DNA of 56,028 bases from a virus: the IMG/VR virus record IMGVR_UViG_3300041809_000290, positions 1 to 56,028 of that record. The stretch is one strand, 5' to 3'. This document shows, one piece after another, positions 6,126 through 13,346 of the stretch (within the stretch, counting starts at the first letter, position 1; each line of letters begins with the position of its first letter). The position numbers and the translations under genes were made by a program. Under the pieces are notes generated by a model, which saw only the letters and a list, made by a program, of their open reading frames with translations, ran no database searches and was not told where the DNA came from.

Positions 6126-7031
6126 ATGAAGCATGTATTTTATCATGGAGCAGACTTAGATGGATGGTGTGCTGGATTTATTTGTTCTCTAGGGTTGCGT
6201 GCAGAGGGTGTAGAGTATGAACTACATTCTTATGATTATGGAAATTCGTTTCCTCACAACGAAGTGGACCTCAAGAAGGATTCGTTGATATTTACGGATG
6301 TAGTTCCTAGTCCTTATGACAATCTTTTGCGTATATGCCAAGAAGGATATGATATTACAATTATCGATCATCACAAATCTTTAATAGAGTTCGTGCAATC
6401 ACAATTGACTTCATTTGATATCAAAGGACTTTTAAGTGATCAAGTTTCAGCTTGCATGCTTGCGTGGAAATACTATTTCCCTTCTTTAACTGTTCCTGAG
6501 TATATTAAACTACTTAGTTTATATGATACTTGGAACAATAAAGACAAAGAACTTTGGGACAACCGTATCATGCCATTTCAATTGGGTTCTCGGGTACATG
6601 CTAAAAATCCCTCAATTGATAACAATTTTTGGAATGATCTTCAGGACCATCGTTATGATTCTGAACGCATAAACAAAATTATTAATGACGGTATAGTATG
6701 CATGGATTACAAAAAACAAGATGATGAGAAGAACTGCCATCTGTCATTCAATGGAACGATGGTTGATTTTCCTAGTTATCGTTGTATTTGTTTAAACACT
6801 GGTTTTTGTGGTTCACAAACTTTTGAAAGCAAATGGAATGAAAATGATTATGACATTATGCTCGCGTATAATTACAACGGCCATGGATTTTCGGTTAGTC
6901 TTTATACTACCAAAGATATTGATGTATCAAAAATAGCGGTATCATATGGAGGAGGAGGCCACAAACAAGCAGCAGGATTTAGAGTTAAATCTGTTGAGAT
7001 AAAGGATGGTATTATAATATTTACTAAGTAA
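6126..7031 (+). CDS. DHH-DHHA1 family phosphoesterase
   Basis: 301 residues, with GAAGGAGG before the ATG. Motifs of the DHH superfamily are in order: HGADLDG (residues 7-13), D58 in FTDVV, IDHH (80-83), and a C-terminal DHHA1 glycine motif GGGGHKQAAGF near residue 275. This combination is that of NrnB/NrnA-like oligoribonucleases and cyclic-dinucleotide phosphodiesterases, which need Mn2+. In a phage it may recycle short RNA or DNA pieces. Degrading a nucleotide alarm signal of the host is another possibility and is only inferred. Array B begins at its last codons. Confidence 0.9.
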   Translation: MKHVFYHGADLDGWCAGFICSLGLRAEGVEYELHSYDYGNSFPHNEVDLKKDSLIFTDVVPSPYDNLLRICQEGYDITIIDHHKSLIEFVQSQLTSFDIKGLLSDQVSACMLAWKYYFPSLTVPEYIKLLSLYDTWNNKDKELWDNRIMPFQLGSRVHAKNPSIDNNFWNDLQDHRYDSERINKIINDGIVCMDYKKQDDEKNCHLSFNGTMVDFPSYRCICLNTGFCGSQTFESKWNENDYDIMLAYNYNGHGFSVSLYTTKDIDVSKIAVSYGGGGHKQAAGFRVKSVEIKDGIIIFTK

Positions 7032-7298
7032 TGTCTATGATAGTAAGAATTCCAATCAAAGAGAGCGCGCCAGTTGCTTTGAGTAATCCAACGTCTATGA
7101 GCGGACCAAATAGTGTGAGTAAACCAATAGTGGTGAGTGTGTCAGGCAGTTTAGAGTAAACCAGAAGTAGTGAGCGGGTCAAAAGTGGTGAGACATCCAA
7201 AAAGGAAGAACGAACCAAGAATGAAAAGACGACCAATTAGCTAAAGTGAGCCTAACATCGATGAGAAATCCAGCGAGAGAAAGCGTATTTTGATTAAA
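7026..7298 (+). repeat. 18-bp degenerate tandem array B (about 15 units)
   Basis: Units begin at 7026, 7045, 7063, 7081, 7099, 7117, 7135, 7154, 7172, 7190, 7208, 7226, 7244, 7263 and 7281. Spacing is 18 bp, with three units of 19. Consensus RAG-YRRR-YCA-N8, for example GAGTAAACCA, GAGCGGACCA, GAGCGGGTCA. Plus-strand frames are broken by TAA/TAG inside units. One minus-strand frame is open, but array A is not, so it is probably non-coding. It fills most of a 387-base gene-free stretch and runs straight into a terminator. Confidence 0.75.
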
Positions 7299-7324
7299 GC
7301 CCGATTAGTTATCGGGCTTTTTTA
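7296..7324 (+). terminator. Rho-independent terminator
   Basis: Stem AAAGCCCGAT (7296-7305) and ATCGGGCTTT (7311-7320) around TAGTT, followed by a T run. Ends the unit containing the DHH gene and array B. Confidence 0.9.
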
Positions 7325-7348
7325 ATTCCGTGTCATCATCACGGAATT
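7324..7348. repeat. 25-bp palindrome, copy 1
   Basis: AATTCCGTG, 7-base centre TCATCAT, CACGGAATT: a perfect 9-bp inverted repeat. It lies between a terminator and the presumed promoter at 7366. Three more copies lie at 17957, 37500 and 55557. Confidence 0.85.
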
Positions 7349-7365
7349 GATTCTATTATAGAAGG

Positions 7366-7395
7366 TTGCTAATCGGACAATCCATGTGGTATCAT
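7366..7395 (+). promoter_or_regulatory. possible promoter for the head operon
   Basis: TTGCTA at 7366-7371 and TATCAT at 7390-7395 with 18 bp between them. Weaker match than the others, but placed after a terminator and 23 bp before the first late gene. Confidence 0.4.
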
Positions 7396-7418
7396 TATTC
7401 GAATAGGAGAAGCGCGTG

Positions 7419-8153
7419 ATGCTCAGATTAGTGGTTCCCGTTGAATCTCGTTTAATGAAATCCCGACAACAAAATTCAACTCAAGGAGTTCGACTTGTCG
7501 TCAACGAGGATTCATGCAAGATTGAGAGCAAGCAAAGCACGACCCGTTGGAAGAATATTGAAAAAAGCCATCAATCAACAATTGTATTACAACGGGGATC
7601 AAGACCATCCCAAAAACAAGTTGCGTTATTGTCGAAGAATAATAGTCGATTACAGAGTAAATGCGAGAATGCGATCATTGAAAAACTCGCAGAGATCGAA
7701 CACGATAGATGGAGTGGGCAAGCTAGAACTGCTTTAGATAAAATGGATAATGAACGAAGAACGAGATGGGATAAATTGTCCAAGACTCCATATGATAAAT
7801 TAACAGAGGAAATGAAACAAAAATATAGGGATCAAGTTTATGAATATTGGCCTATAATTAAATCATTTATTTTATCGATGATGGGCAGGAAATTTAAGAA
7901 AAGTTTAACTGATTTGTGGGTTGTTCCTCGAAGTCCTGGTATGTCTGTTGAAAATCATTCCAAGAAAACATTTAGAGTAATTGATGACAAACAATCGCTG
8001 TTTGACACTGACGAAGAACAACAGAAGAAGCAAGAGAAGAACAATACTGAATTGAAGATAATAAACAAGCATCGTAAGAAGGCCGTGAACCACCAAATTC
8101 AACAATCAAGAACTTCTATTGATCCCGTATATGCGCCAGAGCAAATGTATTAG
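7419..8153 (+). CDS. phage protein with IEHDRW motif; N-terminal frame unsure
   Basis: 244 residues from ATG 7419, with AGGAGA upstream. The middle part (KLAEIEHDRWSGQ ... TPYDKL ... VYEYWPII, residues about 87-145) resembles a small widespread phage family with an AEIEHxRW motif of unknown function. That family usually starts close to the motif, so the 85 residues before it are unexpected. Over 7495-7737 the +1 frame gives an 80-residue basic product (RPVGRILKKAINQQLYY) that looks equally protein-like. Two genes may overlap here, or a frameshift may be present. The C-terminal 50 residues are charged and probably disordered. Confidence 0.6.
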   Translation: MLRLVVPVESRLMKSRQQNSTQGVRLVVNEDSCKIESKQSTTRWKNIEKSHQSTIVLQRGSRPSQKQVALLSKNNSRLQSKCENAIIEKLAEIEHDRWSGQARTALDKMDNERRTRWDKLSKTPYDKLTEEMKQKYRDQVYEYWPIIKSFILSMMGRKFKKSLTDLWVVPRSPGMSVENHSKKTFRVIDDKQSLFDTDEEQQKKQEKNNTELKIINKHRKKAVNHQIQQSRTSIDPVYAPEQMY

Positions 8154-8164
8154 GAGGGTTTGAA

Positions 8165-8731
8165 ATGGAACGACCTGGATGGGCAGACACTAAACCATGG
8201 GAAAAGTTTCCTGAGGATGTACGGGCTGACATTAGGATTAATGATAACTATATCAAGGACTTGGCTCCATACATTGCACATGAAATGTTGGTGGACGCTT
8301 ATCTCAATGCGGCGGACGAGAACACTCGTCATGATATAAATATAGTTGGAATGTACGAAGGATTTTGTGGGGCTGATAAGTTTTCTTTGTATTATAATCG
8401 TCCTCGTAAAATTCTTGATGAGACGTTGCTGTGTCCTAGACGGTTGGAGAGCCTTTCAGGGGAAATGTTTCCAGGTCGCGACCATTGGGCGAGAATAGGC
8501 GATTGGCGTTGCTGTAGTTTCTGTGGGTCTATGCACCCTGATGATGTGATAGAGGCTGTTAAGAAGTTTGGAACAACTATCGTAAGTACTTGTGATAAAT
8601 CCTACAAACGATATATACATTTGCCGAATACACCTAATGCGGGATTCGGTCCTATTAAATTTTATACCATGCACTTCAGCGATGAACAACGTAAGGCATT
8701 TAATGATTTGCTATTTAGTAGCGATCTGTAA
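8165..8731 (+). CDS. conserved phage hypothetical protein with CCSFCG motif
   Basis: 188 residues; AGGAGGGTTTGAA precedes the ATG. N-terminal helical region; at about residue 117 a motif WRCCSFCGSMHPDDV, which recurs in phage hypothetical proteins of similar size and may hold a metal. C-terminal half rich in aromatic residues and Gly (FGPIKFYTMHFSDEQ). The enzyme or structural role is unknown. It lies between the IEHDRW gene and the MuF-like gene. Confidence 0.72.
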   Translation: MERPGWADTKPWEKFPEDVRADIRINDNYIKDLAPYIAHEMLVDAYLNAADENTRHDINIVGMYEGFCGADKFSLYYNRPRKILDETLLCPRRLESLSGEMFPGRDHWARIGDWRCCSFCGSMHPDDVIEAVKKFGTTIVSTCDKSYKRYIHLPNTPNAGFGPIKFYTMHFSDEQRKAFNDLLFSSDL

Positions 8732-8739
8732 AGGTAAAT

Positions 8740-9825
8740 ATGTCGAAACTTGTTATTGAAGTTGAAGATCCTCTTGTTGATTCCCAGGACAAATACGAAA
8801 AGGCAGTAGAGTCTTTGTCCAAGGCTCTTGGAATCAAACAATTTAAGGAAGAGTCTCATGAGCACGCCGAAACAACACCTTATAATTCATTAAAGGAACT
8901 AACTGATGATACTGTCAACGAGGTTCAACGTAAGCTATTCAGATTTTATACCGAAATAAGAGAGCAATGGATTTCGAGATCAATAAAGAAAGCAAAGGAC
9001 GGACGTATACTAAAACTAAATGGCAAGATATATTTAAATCCGAAGACTGGGAAGCCTTTAACAATATCTGAATGGAACGCAATAAAGAAGGATATCGATA
9101 ATCTCACTTCATGGATATTTGGAAATTATGATGAATCTCTTGTGAAGCGGGCTTTAGCTCTTGGGAGGATTCTACAAGGATTTGATACAATTGAAGAACG
9201 AATTGACTCGTCTATCGAAGACCTTGATATACCAAGAGTGATAAATTCTATAACGCATGATGAACTATATCGTGATATTATTAACTATGGAATGATCCAT
9301 ACTGGCGAATTAATAACCGATTTGACAAATAGGGCACGCAAGAAAATAGTCCAGGTGATTATGGATTCTTATAACAATAAGTCAACATCGAGAGAATTAA
9401 CTCAGGATTTATTCGATGCGTTCTCTACACTAAATAGGGATTGGCGACGAATCGCTGAGACTGAATTAGCATACAATTTTAATTCCGGCTATATGCTTGC
9501 CGAACTTGAACAATTGCCAGAAGGACAAGACTACGTATTTATGGAAGGTATTGCAGGAGGAGGCGCTTGTCCATTCTGTGCAAATAATGTGGATAGGAAA
9601 GAATTCGTATTGCTTAAATCCGCTCCCAAGGGTGGGGGCGATGTTGTTGAGATAGATGGTGACGAATATACGGCAATATGGCCGGGGAAGACTAATGAAA
9701 ATAGGTCAAGGTCTATGTGGAGGGTTTGCGTCATAAATCATCCGAATTGTTTGTGTACGTACATTAAGATCGATTATAGATCGGACGACTTTAGCAAGAG
9801 ATTGCGGGAAGTCGTTGAGCAATGA
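8740..9825 (+). CDS. MuF-like minor head protein
   Basis: 361 residues. The helical N-terminal two thirds are followed by the characteristic end of Mu gpF / SPP1 gp7-like head morphogenesis proteins: RIAETELAYNFNSGYM, then Cys-containing CPFCANNV and a terminal HPNCLCTY. These proteins sit at the portal inside the prohead and are made next to the portal gene. Here no portal gene precedes it within the window, so the portal may be encoded elsewhere. The weak ribosome binding site (AAAGGTAAAT) is close to the start. It opens the head gene order. Confidence 0.85.
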   Translation: MSKLVIEVEDPLVDSQDKYEKAVESLSKALGIKQFKEESHEHAETTPYNSLKELTDDTVNEVQRKLFRFYTEIREQWISRSIKKAKDGRILKLNGKIYLNPKTGKPLTISEWNAIKKDIDNLTSWIFGNYDESLVKRALALGRILQGFDTIEERIDSSIEDLDIPRVINSITHDELYRDIINYGMIHTGELITDLTNRARKKIVQVIMDSYNNKSTSRELTQDLFDAFSTLNRDWRRIAETELAYNFNSGYMLAELEQLPEGQDYVFMEGIAGGGACPFCANNVDRKEFVLLKSAPKGGGDVVEIDGDEYTAIWPGKTNENRSRSMWRVCVINHPNCLCTYIKIDYRSDDFSKRLREVVEQ

Positions 9826-9852
9826 TAGACTTAAATTAATAGGAGATAATAA

Positions 9853-10437
9853 ATGAACTTTCTAAGTCTATTCGGACGATACTTAGTAGCTAGAAGCGGC
9901 GGAATGGTTGAATCTCCCTGGATGATGGCTGCTGTTGACATGGGAGACTGTTTCTTAGGTACTGTTAATCCAACTACGTTAGCTGCATCAGGAACGATGC
10001 AGATACTATTGTCGATCCCCGTTGGTGTAGCTGCACACGTAAAAGATATGATGTGCAATTTAAACCAAGCATATTCTGTAGCGATAAGCTATTTAAGCGG
10101 AGCATGGGCTAAAACAGGACAACAACCTGTACTGAATTTAAATCTTGCAAACTATGGAGCATTGAAATCTCCCAAATGTTCGCTATGGTCTGGTTACACA
10201 GGTTCTCCTACATTAAATCCAATATTCACGGCAAATCTTCCTGCTACTGTAGGACATGAGAACTTGCTGTCGGGCGAGAATGAGAAGATAATCAAGGGCG
10301 GTGGTGCTGGAGCCCCTGGAACTTTTATGGATTACTTAATAGTTATAACCAATACTTCTGCTAGTTCCATGACTAACCCGTTCTTTAAATTGAGATGGGT
10401 TGAGGACGTGGATACTACTAATACTGCTGGACCGTAA
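9853..10437 (+). CDS. hypothetical virion-associated protein
   Basis: 194 residues; AATAGGAGATAATAA precedes the ATG. Rich in Gly, Ala, Ser and Asn with many predicted beta strands and little charge, as in head decoration or structural proteins. No family recognised. Its place between the MuF-like and scaffold/capsid genes supports a head role, but that is inference. Confidence 0.7.
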   Translation: MNFLSLFGRYLVARSGGMVESPWMMAAVDMGDCFLGTVNPTTLAASGTMQILLSIPVGVAAHVKDMMCNLNQAYSVAISYLSGAWAKTGQQPVLNLNLANYGALKSPKCSLWSGYTGSPTLNPIFTANLPATVGHENLLSGENEKIIKGGGAGAPGTFMDYLIVITNTSASSMTNPFFKLRWVEDVDTTNTAGP

Positions 10438-10474
10438 TGCGCGATAAAGCGCTACGAGTATAAAGGAGAACTCT

Positions 10475-10831
10475 ATGAGTGACACTGTTGATTCCAGCGC
10501 TCCGGTGACTTCCGATCCGGCAGCGGCCGCTTCCGATCCTTCTGTGTCTTCCGCTGCCCCCGCTACGGATGAGGCTGCTACGGATGCTGCGGCCGATTCC
10601 AGCGCTCCGGCTGCCGACGCTTCCGCTGCTCCGACTGACCAAGGAGGTTCCCCTGTGTTGACCGCCGAATCTTCCGCTGCGGTAGTTTCTGATCCGAATA
10701 ATGCTCCTGTGGCTTCTCCGTCTTACACTCTGGAGCAGAGGGTGTCGCAACTCGAAGGCGCAGTGAAGCATCTTGCTGCACAGGTAGGACAGGTTCAAAT
10801 CGAAGTTCTATTTCCTTCGCTCGGGTCGTGA
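10475..10831 (+). CDS. Ala/Ser/Asp-rich disordered protein with C-terminal coiled coil
   Basis: 118 residues. Residues 1-80 are almost only Ala, Ser, Asp, Pro, Thr and Val, so disordered. Residues 83-112 form a short coiled coil (LEQRVSQLEGAVKHL). GC content and codon use are much richer in G/C than in the neighbours, as in the capsid and scaffold genes. AAAGGAG lies upstream. Possibly a structural linker or scaffold-like protein; unknown. Confidence 0.7.
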   Translation: MSDTVDSSAPVTSDPAAAASDPSVSSAAPATDEAATDAAADSSAPAADASAAPTDQGGSPVLTAESSAAVVSDPNNAPVASPSYTLEQRVSQLEGAVKHLAAQVGQVQIEVLFPSLGS

Positions 10832-10899
10832 GTGTTCCTGCCTCGCGTGCTGCTTGGGGGATCGGTAGTACGCGGGGATTTTAATTCAAGGAGGTTCTT

Positions 10900-11100
10900 A
10901 TGCTATTGGTTATATTAATGAAGTCTGATGGTGTCAAAGAACCTCCCTATCCCAAAGGCAAACGAAAAGTTAAACTCGTAATGAATGAATGGAAGCATGG
11001 TAAACTTCACAGCGGTTCTAAGAAAGGTCCTAAAGTAAAATCACAAAAGCAGGCCGTGGCTATAGCATTGGAAGAGCAAAGAAATCATCCAAACAAGTAA
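10900..11100 (+). CDS. DUF6496-like small basic protein
   Basis: 66 residues with AAGGAGG before the ATG. The pattern KGKRKVKLVMNEWKHGKLHSGSK followed by KVKSQKQAVAIALEE matches the DUF6496 type seen in phages and bacteria (VMxEFKxGKLHSGS...GPKVKxRKQAIAIALSE). Strongly basic, likely nucleic-acid binding, function unknown. Confidence 0.8.
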   Translation: MLLVILMKSDGVKEPPYPKGKRKVKLVMNEWKHGKLHSGSKKGPKVKSQKQAVAIALEEQRNHPNK

Positions 11101-11107
11101 GGATAAT

Positions 11108-11278
11108 ATGGACAATAAGTTTCCGGTTAAATTGGTCATATCCCCGAATGCTCAATATGAAGAAAGGCGTTGCCAGAAGTGCAATGCATTACTACTTCGA
11201 GAACTGCACAAGAGTATTCGGGAACCACATAGCATTGAAATAAAATGTCGTCGTTGCGGCACTATTTGTCTATTATAG
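11108..11278 (+). CDS. Com-like zinc-ribbon protein
   Basis: 56 residues. AAGGATAAT precedes the ATG, 7 bases after the previous stop. Two CxxC pairs (C22, C25 and C47, C50) flank a short hydrophobic linker: RCQKCNALLLRE ... IEIKCRRCGT. This is the layout of Mu Com, a zinc protein that binds mRNA to switch on translation of mom. No mom-like gene is visible nearby, so it may control another gene or be a structural ribbon only. Confidence 0.8.
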   Translation: MDNKFPVKLVISPNAQYEERRCQKCNALLLRELHKSIREPHSIEIKCRRCGTICLL

Positions 11279-11339
11279 GAAGGTGATTGCTAGTTAAGTA
11301 CGTTTGGACGTACTCTTAAATAAGAAGAGCCTCATAGAG

Positions 11340-11371
11340 GGCCGTCGAGTTAACACTCGGCGGTCTTTTTA
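11340..11371 (+). terminator. Rho-independent terminator
   Basis: An 11-bp stem (11340-11350 with 11355-11365, two G-U pairs) with loop TAAC and a run of five T. It stands only about 25 bp before the protease start, so it separates or attenuates the protease-scaffold-capsid unit. A smaller hairpin (GTACG/CGTAC) lies at 11299-11313. Confidence 0.85.
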
Positions 11372-11394
11372 TTTTGGCGATGATGGAGATTGAC

Positions 11395-12354
11395 ATGGAA
11401 GACTTGTTTAAGGATATGAGCGAGAATTTCAATGATCTCTGCTATGCTCCATTCGGCACGGGACAAGTTTTAATTAAAGGTGTTAAAGAAGATGGCGAGA
11501 TGATAATCTATGCCGAAGCTTCTAATGAAGGATTGGATCAAGAAGGCGAAACTGTATTACAAAAAGCTTTGATGGAGAATAAGTATTATTATTTGGACCA
11601 TGGCGTAATCAGTTGGAATCATCAACATAGAACATTGGGAGATCCAAGATTTATTATCGGGGAGCCTCTTGATGTCCGATTTAATACCGAAGACCGTAGG
11701 ACCCTATTAAAGGGCCGTCTCTATGATCAGAACGACATTGCTCTTGGCGTCTGGAAGAACATTCAATCAAAAGCTCGTCTTGGAGCTTCGGTAGGTGGAG
11801 GAATACTTAACAAGAGCAAAGAAGGAACAATAAACAAGGTACTTTGGAATGACACCGCTCTGACACATGCGCCGATGTTGGATTCTACGATAGGTTCAGT
11901 AACTCAAGTACCATACAAAGAGTTCATGAAAGCCTTAATGGCCGGAAGCGGAGTTAACGCGGCTCTTTATACCGGCGGTCGTGCGCTAACTTCCGAGACT
12001 ACTCGAAGAAATCGTCGATATCAGGCTGCATTTCATAATCGTAAATTATATAACAATGATGATGGTGACAGCAATGGTGAGATGCGTCGTAAGATGAACA
12101 ATCGAGAAGATGTAAAAGGTGAATACGATCATGTAGATAATTCTTCCTATAAAGATGACCCGAGATTACTCTACGGTATGGCCAGAACTTTATTTGATGC
12201 ACTTCTCCTCGAAATTAACAATGGTCAAATTGAAGATTGGAAGGATATTCATGAATTTATTAATAGTCAGAATTTACCGGACGACGTATTGACACTAATC
12301 ACAGGTTTCATTGCTCGAAATGTCCCTGGCCTTACTTGGTCAAGGGATAAATAA
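11395..12354 (+). CDS. prohead maturation protease (serine type)
   Basis: 319 residues from ATG 11395, with GGAG 6 bases upstream; ATGs at 11380 and 11383 have no ribosome binding site. The pattern resembles prohead proteases of the XkdF/U35 kind: strands around YAEASNEGLDQEGE, a His-rich segment NHQH (H76, H78) and a Ser motif RLGASVGGG (S132), likely the catalytic His and Ser. It would cleave scaffold and capsid protein in the prohead. Residues 180-200 (ALMAGSGVNAALYTGGRALT) are nearly the same as residues 29-47 of the capsid protein downstream, and the following C-terminal domain is Asp/Arg-rich. This suggests a shared targeting or cleavage peptide. Confidence 0.85.
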   Translation: MEDLFKDMSENFNDLCYAPFGTGQVLIKGVKEDGEMIIYAEASNEGLDQEGETVLQKALMENKYYYLDHGVISWNHQHRTLGDPRFIIGEPLDVRFNTEDRRTLLKGRLYDQNDIALGVWKNIQSKARLGASVGGGILNKSKEGTINKVLWNDTALTHAPMLDSTIGSVTQVPYKEFMKALMAGSGVNAALYTGGRALTSETTRRNRRYQAAFHNRKLYNNDDGDSNGEMRRKMNNREDVKGEYDHVDNSSYKDDPRLLYGMARTLFDALLLEINNGQIEDWKDIHEFINSQNLPDDVLTLITGFIARNVPGLTWSRDK

Positions 12355-12366
12355 ATGGAGGATCAT

Positions 12367-13344
12367 ATGGATAAGGTGAAGGTGAAGAAGGACGGAGACA
12401 AGACGAAGAAGTCTTCGCCGGTCTCGACTCTTCGCAAAGCGTTTCTTGATTCCGCTGCCGAAATGGCCAAGTCTCTTGATTCGGTTGGCGACGGGGATGA
12501 TTCGCGCAAAGCGATGAGAATTTCTAGGTCCCAAGAGACCACCCATGGTAAAGATCAGAAGCTTGGTTCCAAGATCAAAATGGACACCGAGGACGATGGT
12601 CTTGATGAGCATGTCGCCGACGATCGTGCCAATCAGGACACGGATGAGTGGGACGACGAGGAGGAGTTTACTCAGGACAAGGAAGAGGGTGACAAGGAAG
12701 AGGACGAGGAGGATTCCAGTTCCGACTCTGGCGACGATGATGAGGATTTTGACAAGAACGAAGTCAAGCAAAGAATCAAGGATGAGGGGAACGACGCAAA
12801 GCTTAGTCGTGCTATGAAGAAGAATCACATCAAGAAGTCGAAGTCTCTTATCGACGAGCTTTCCGCCGATGACGAGGTTTCGGAAGCGCTTGATGTGTCT
12901 CCCTTCCTTAAACGACTTACGAAGGGTCTTTCCGATCGGTTGGAATCGATGCAAGAATCTCTTGCTAAGTCGCAGCAAGAGGACATCAAGTCGCATCTTC
13001 GGCCGATGGCCAAGAGCATACAGGCTCTAGGTGAGATGGTAACTGCTGTATTCGATAGCGTCGAAGTTATTGGATCGCAGCCTCAGAAGTCTGCTTCGCT
13101 TCTGAAATCTCAGCACGACCGGTTCTATGGCTCGCCTGAGAAGAAGGAAGGTGATAAGGATAGCGCGGCGGACATGGAAGTGCTCGAAAAGTCTATGGAT
13201 ATGCAAAAGGTGCTCACCATTTCTTCGCAGATTTTCGATCCGAAGACCTGCGCAAAGATTCAGGGGCGTCTTAATAAAGGCATCCCACTTGAACCCGAGT
13301 GGATTGCCAAAATTCTCAAGAATGCCGCGAAGGAGGATAAATAA
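12367..13344 (+). CDS. acidic head scaffold protein
   Basis: 325 residues. ATG 12367 lies 5 bases after GGAGG; the ATG at 12355 overlaps that site. Long Asp/Glu/Ser tracts (residues about 75-130), then a Lys/helical part and a coiled-coil region (LSDRLESMQESLAKSQQEDI). The position between protease and capsid protein, high charge and lack of fold-like core are typical of scaffold or core proteins, which are removed by the protease. Codon use is GC-rich, unlike the AT-rich tail genes. Confidence 0.82.
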   Translation: MDKVKVKKDGDKTKKSSPVSTLRKAFLDSAAEMAKSLDSVGDGDDSRKAMRISRSQETTHGKDQKLGSKIKMDTEDDGLDEHVADDRANQDTDEWDDEEEFTQDKEEGDKEEDEEDSSSDSGDDDEDFDKNEVKQRIKDEGNDAKLSRAMKKNHIKKSKSLIDELSADDEVSEALDVSPFLKRLTKGLSDRLESMQESLAKSQQEDIKSHLRPMAKSIQALGEMVTAVFDSVEVIGSQPQKSASLLKSQHDRFYGSPEKKEGDKDSAADMEVLEKSMDMQKVLTISSQIFDPKTCAKIQGRLNKGIPLEPEWIAKILKNAAKEDK

Positions 13345-13346
13345 TC

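Noticed and set aside
7024-7236. Open minus-strand frame of 70 codons through array B
   Set aside because: Hydrophobic product is just the reverse reading of the 18-bp repeats, no ribosome binding site, and array A with the same repeat is not open.
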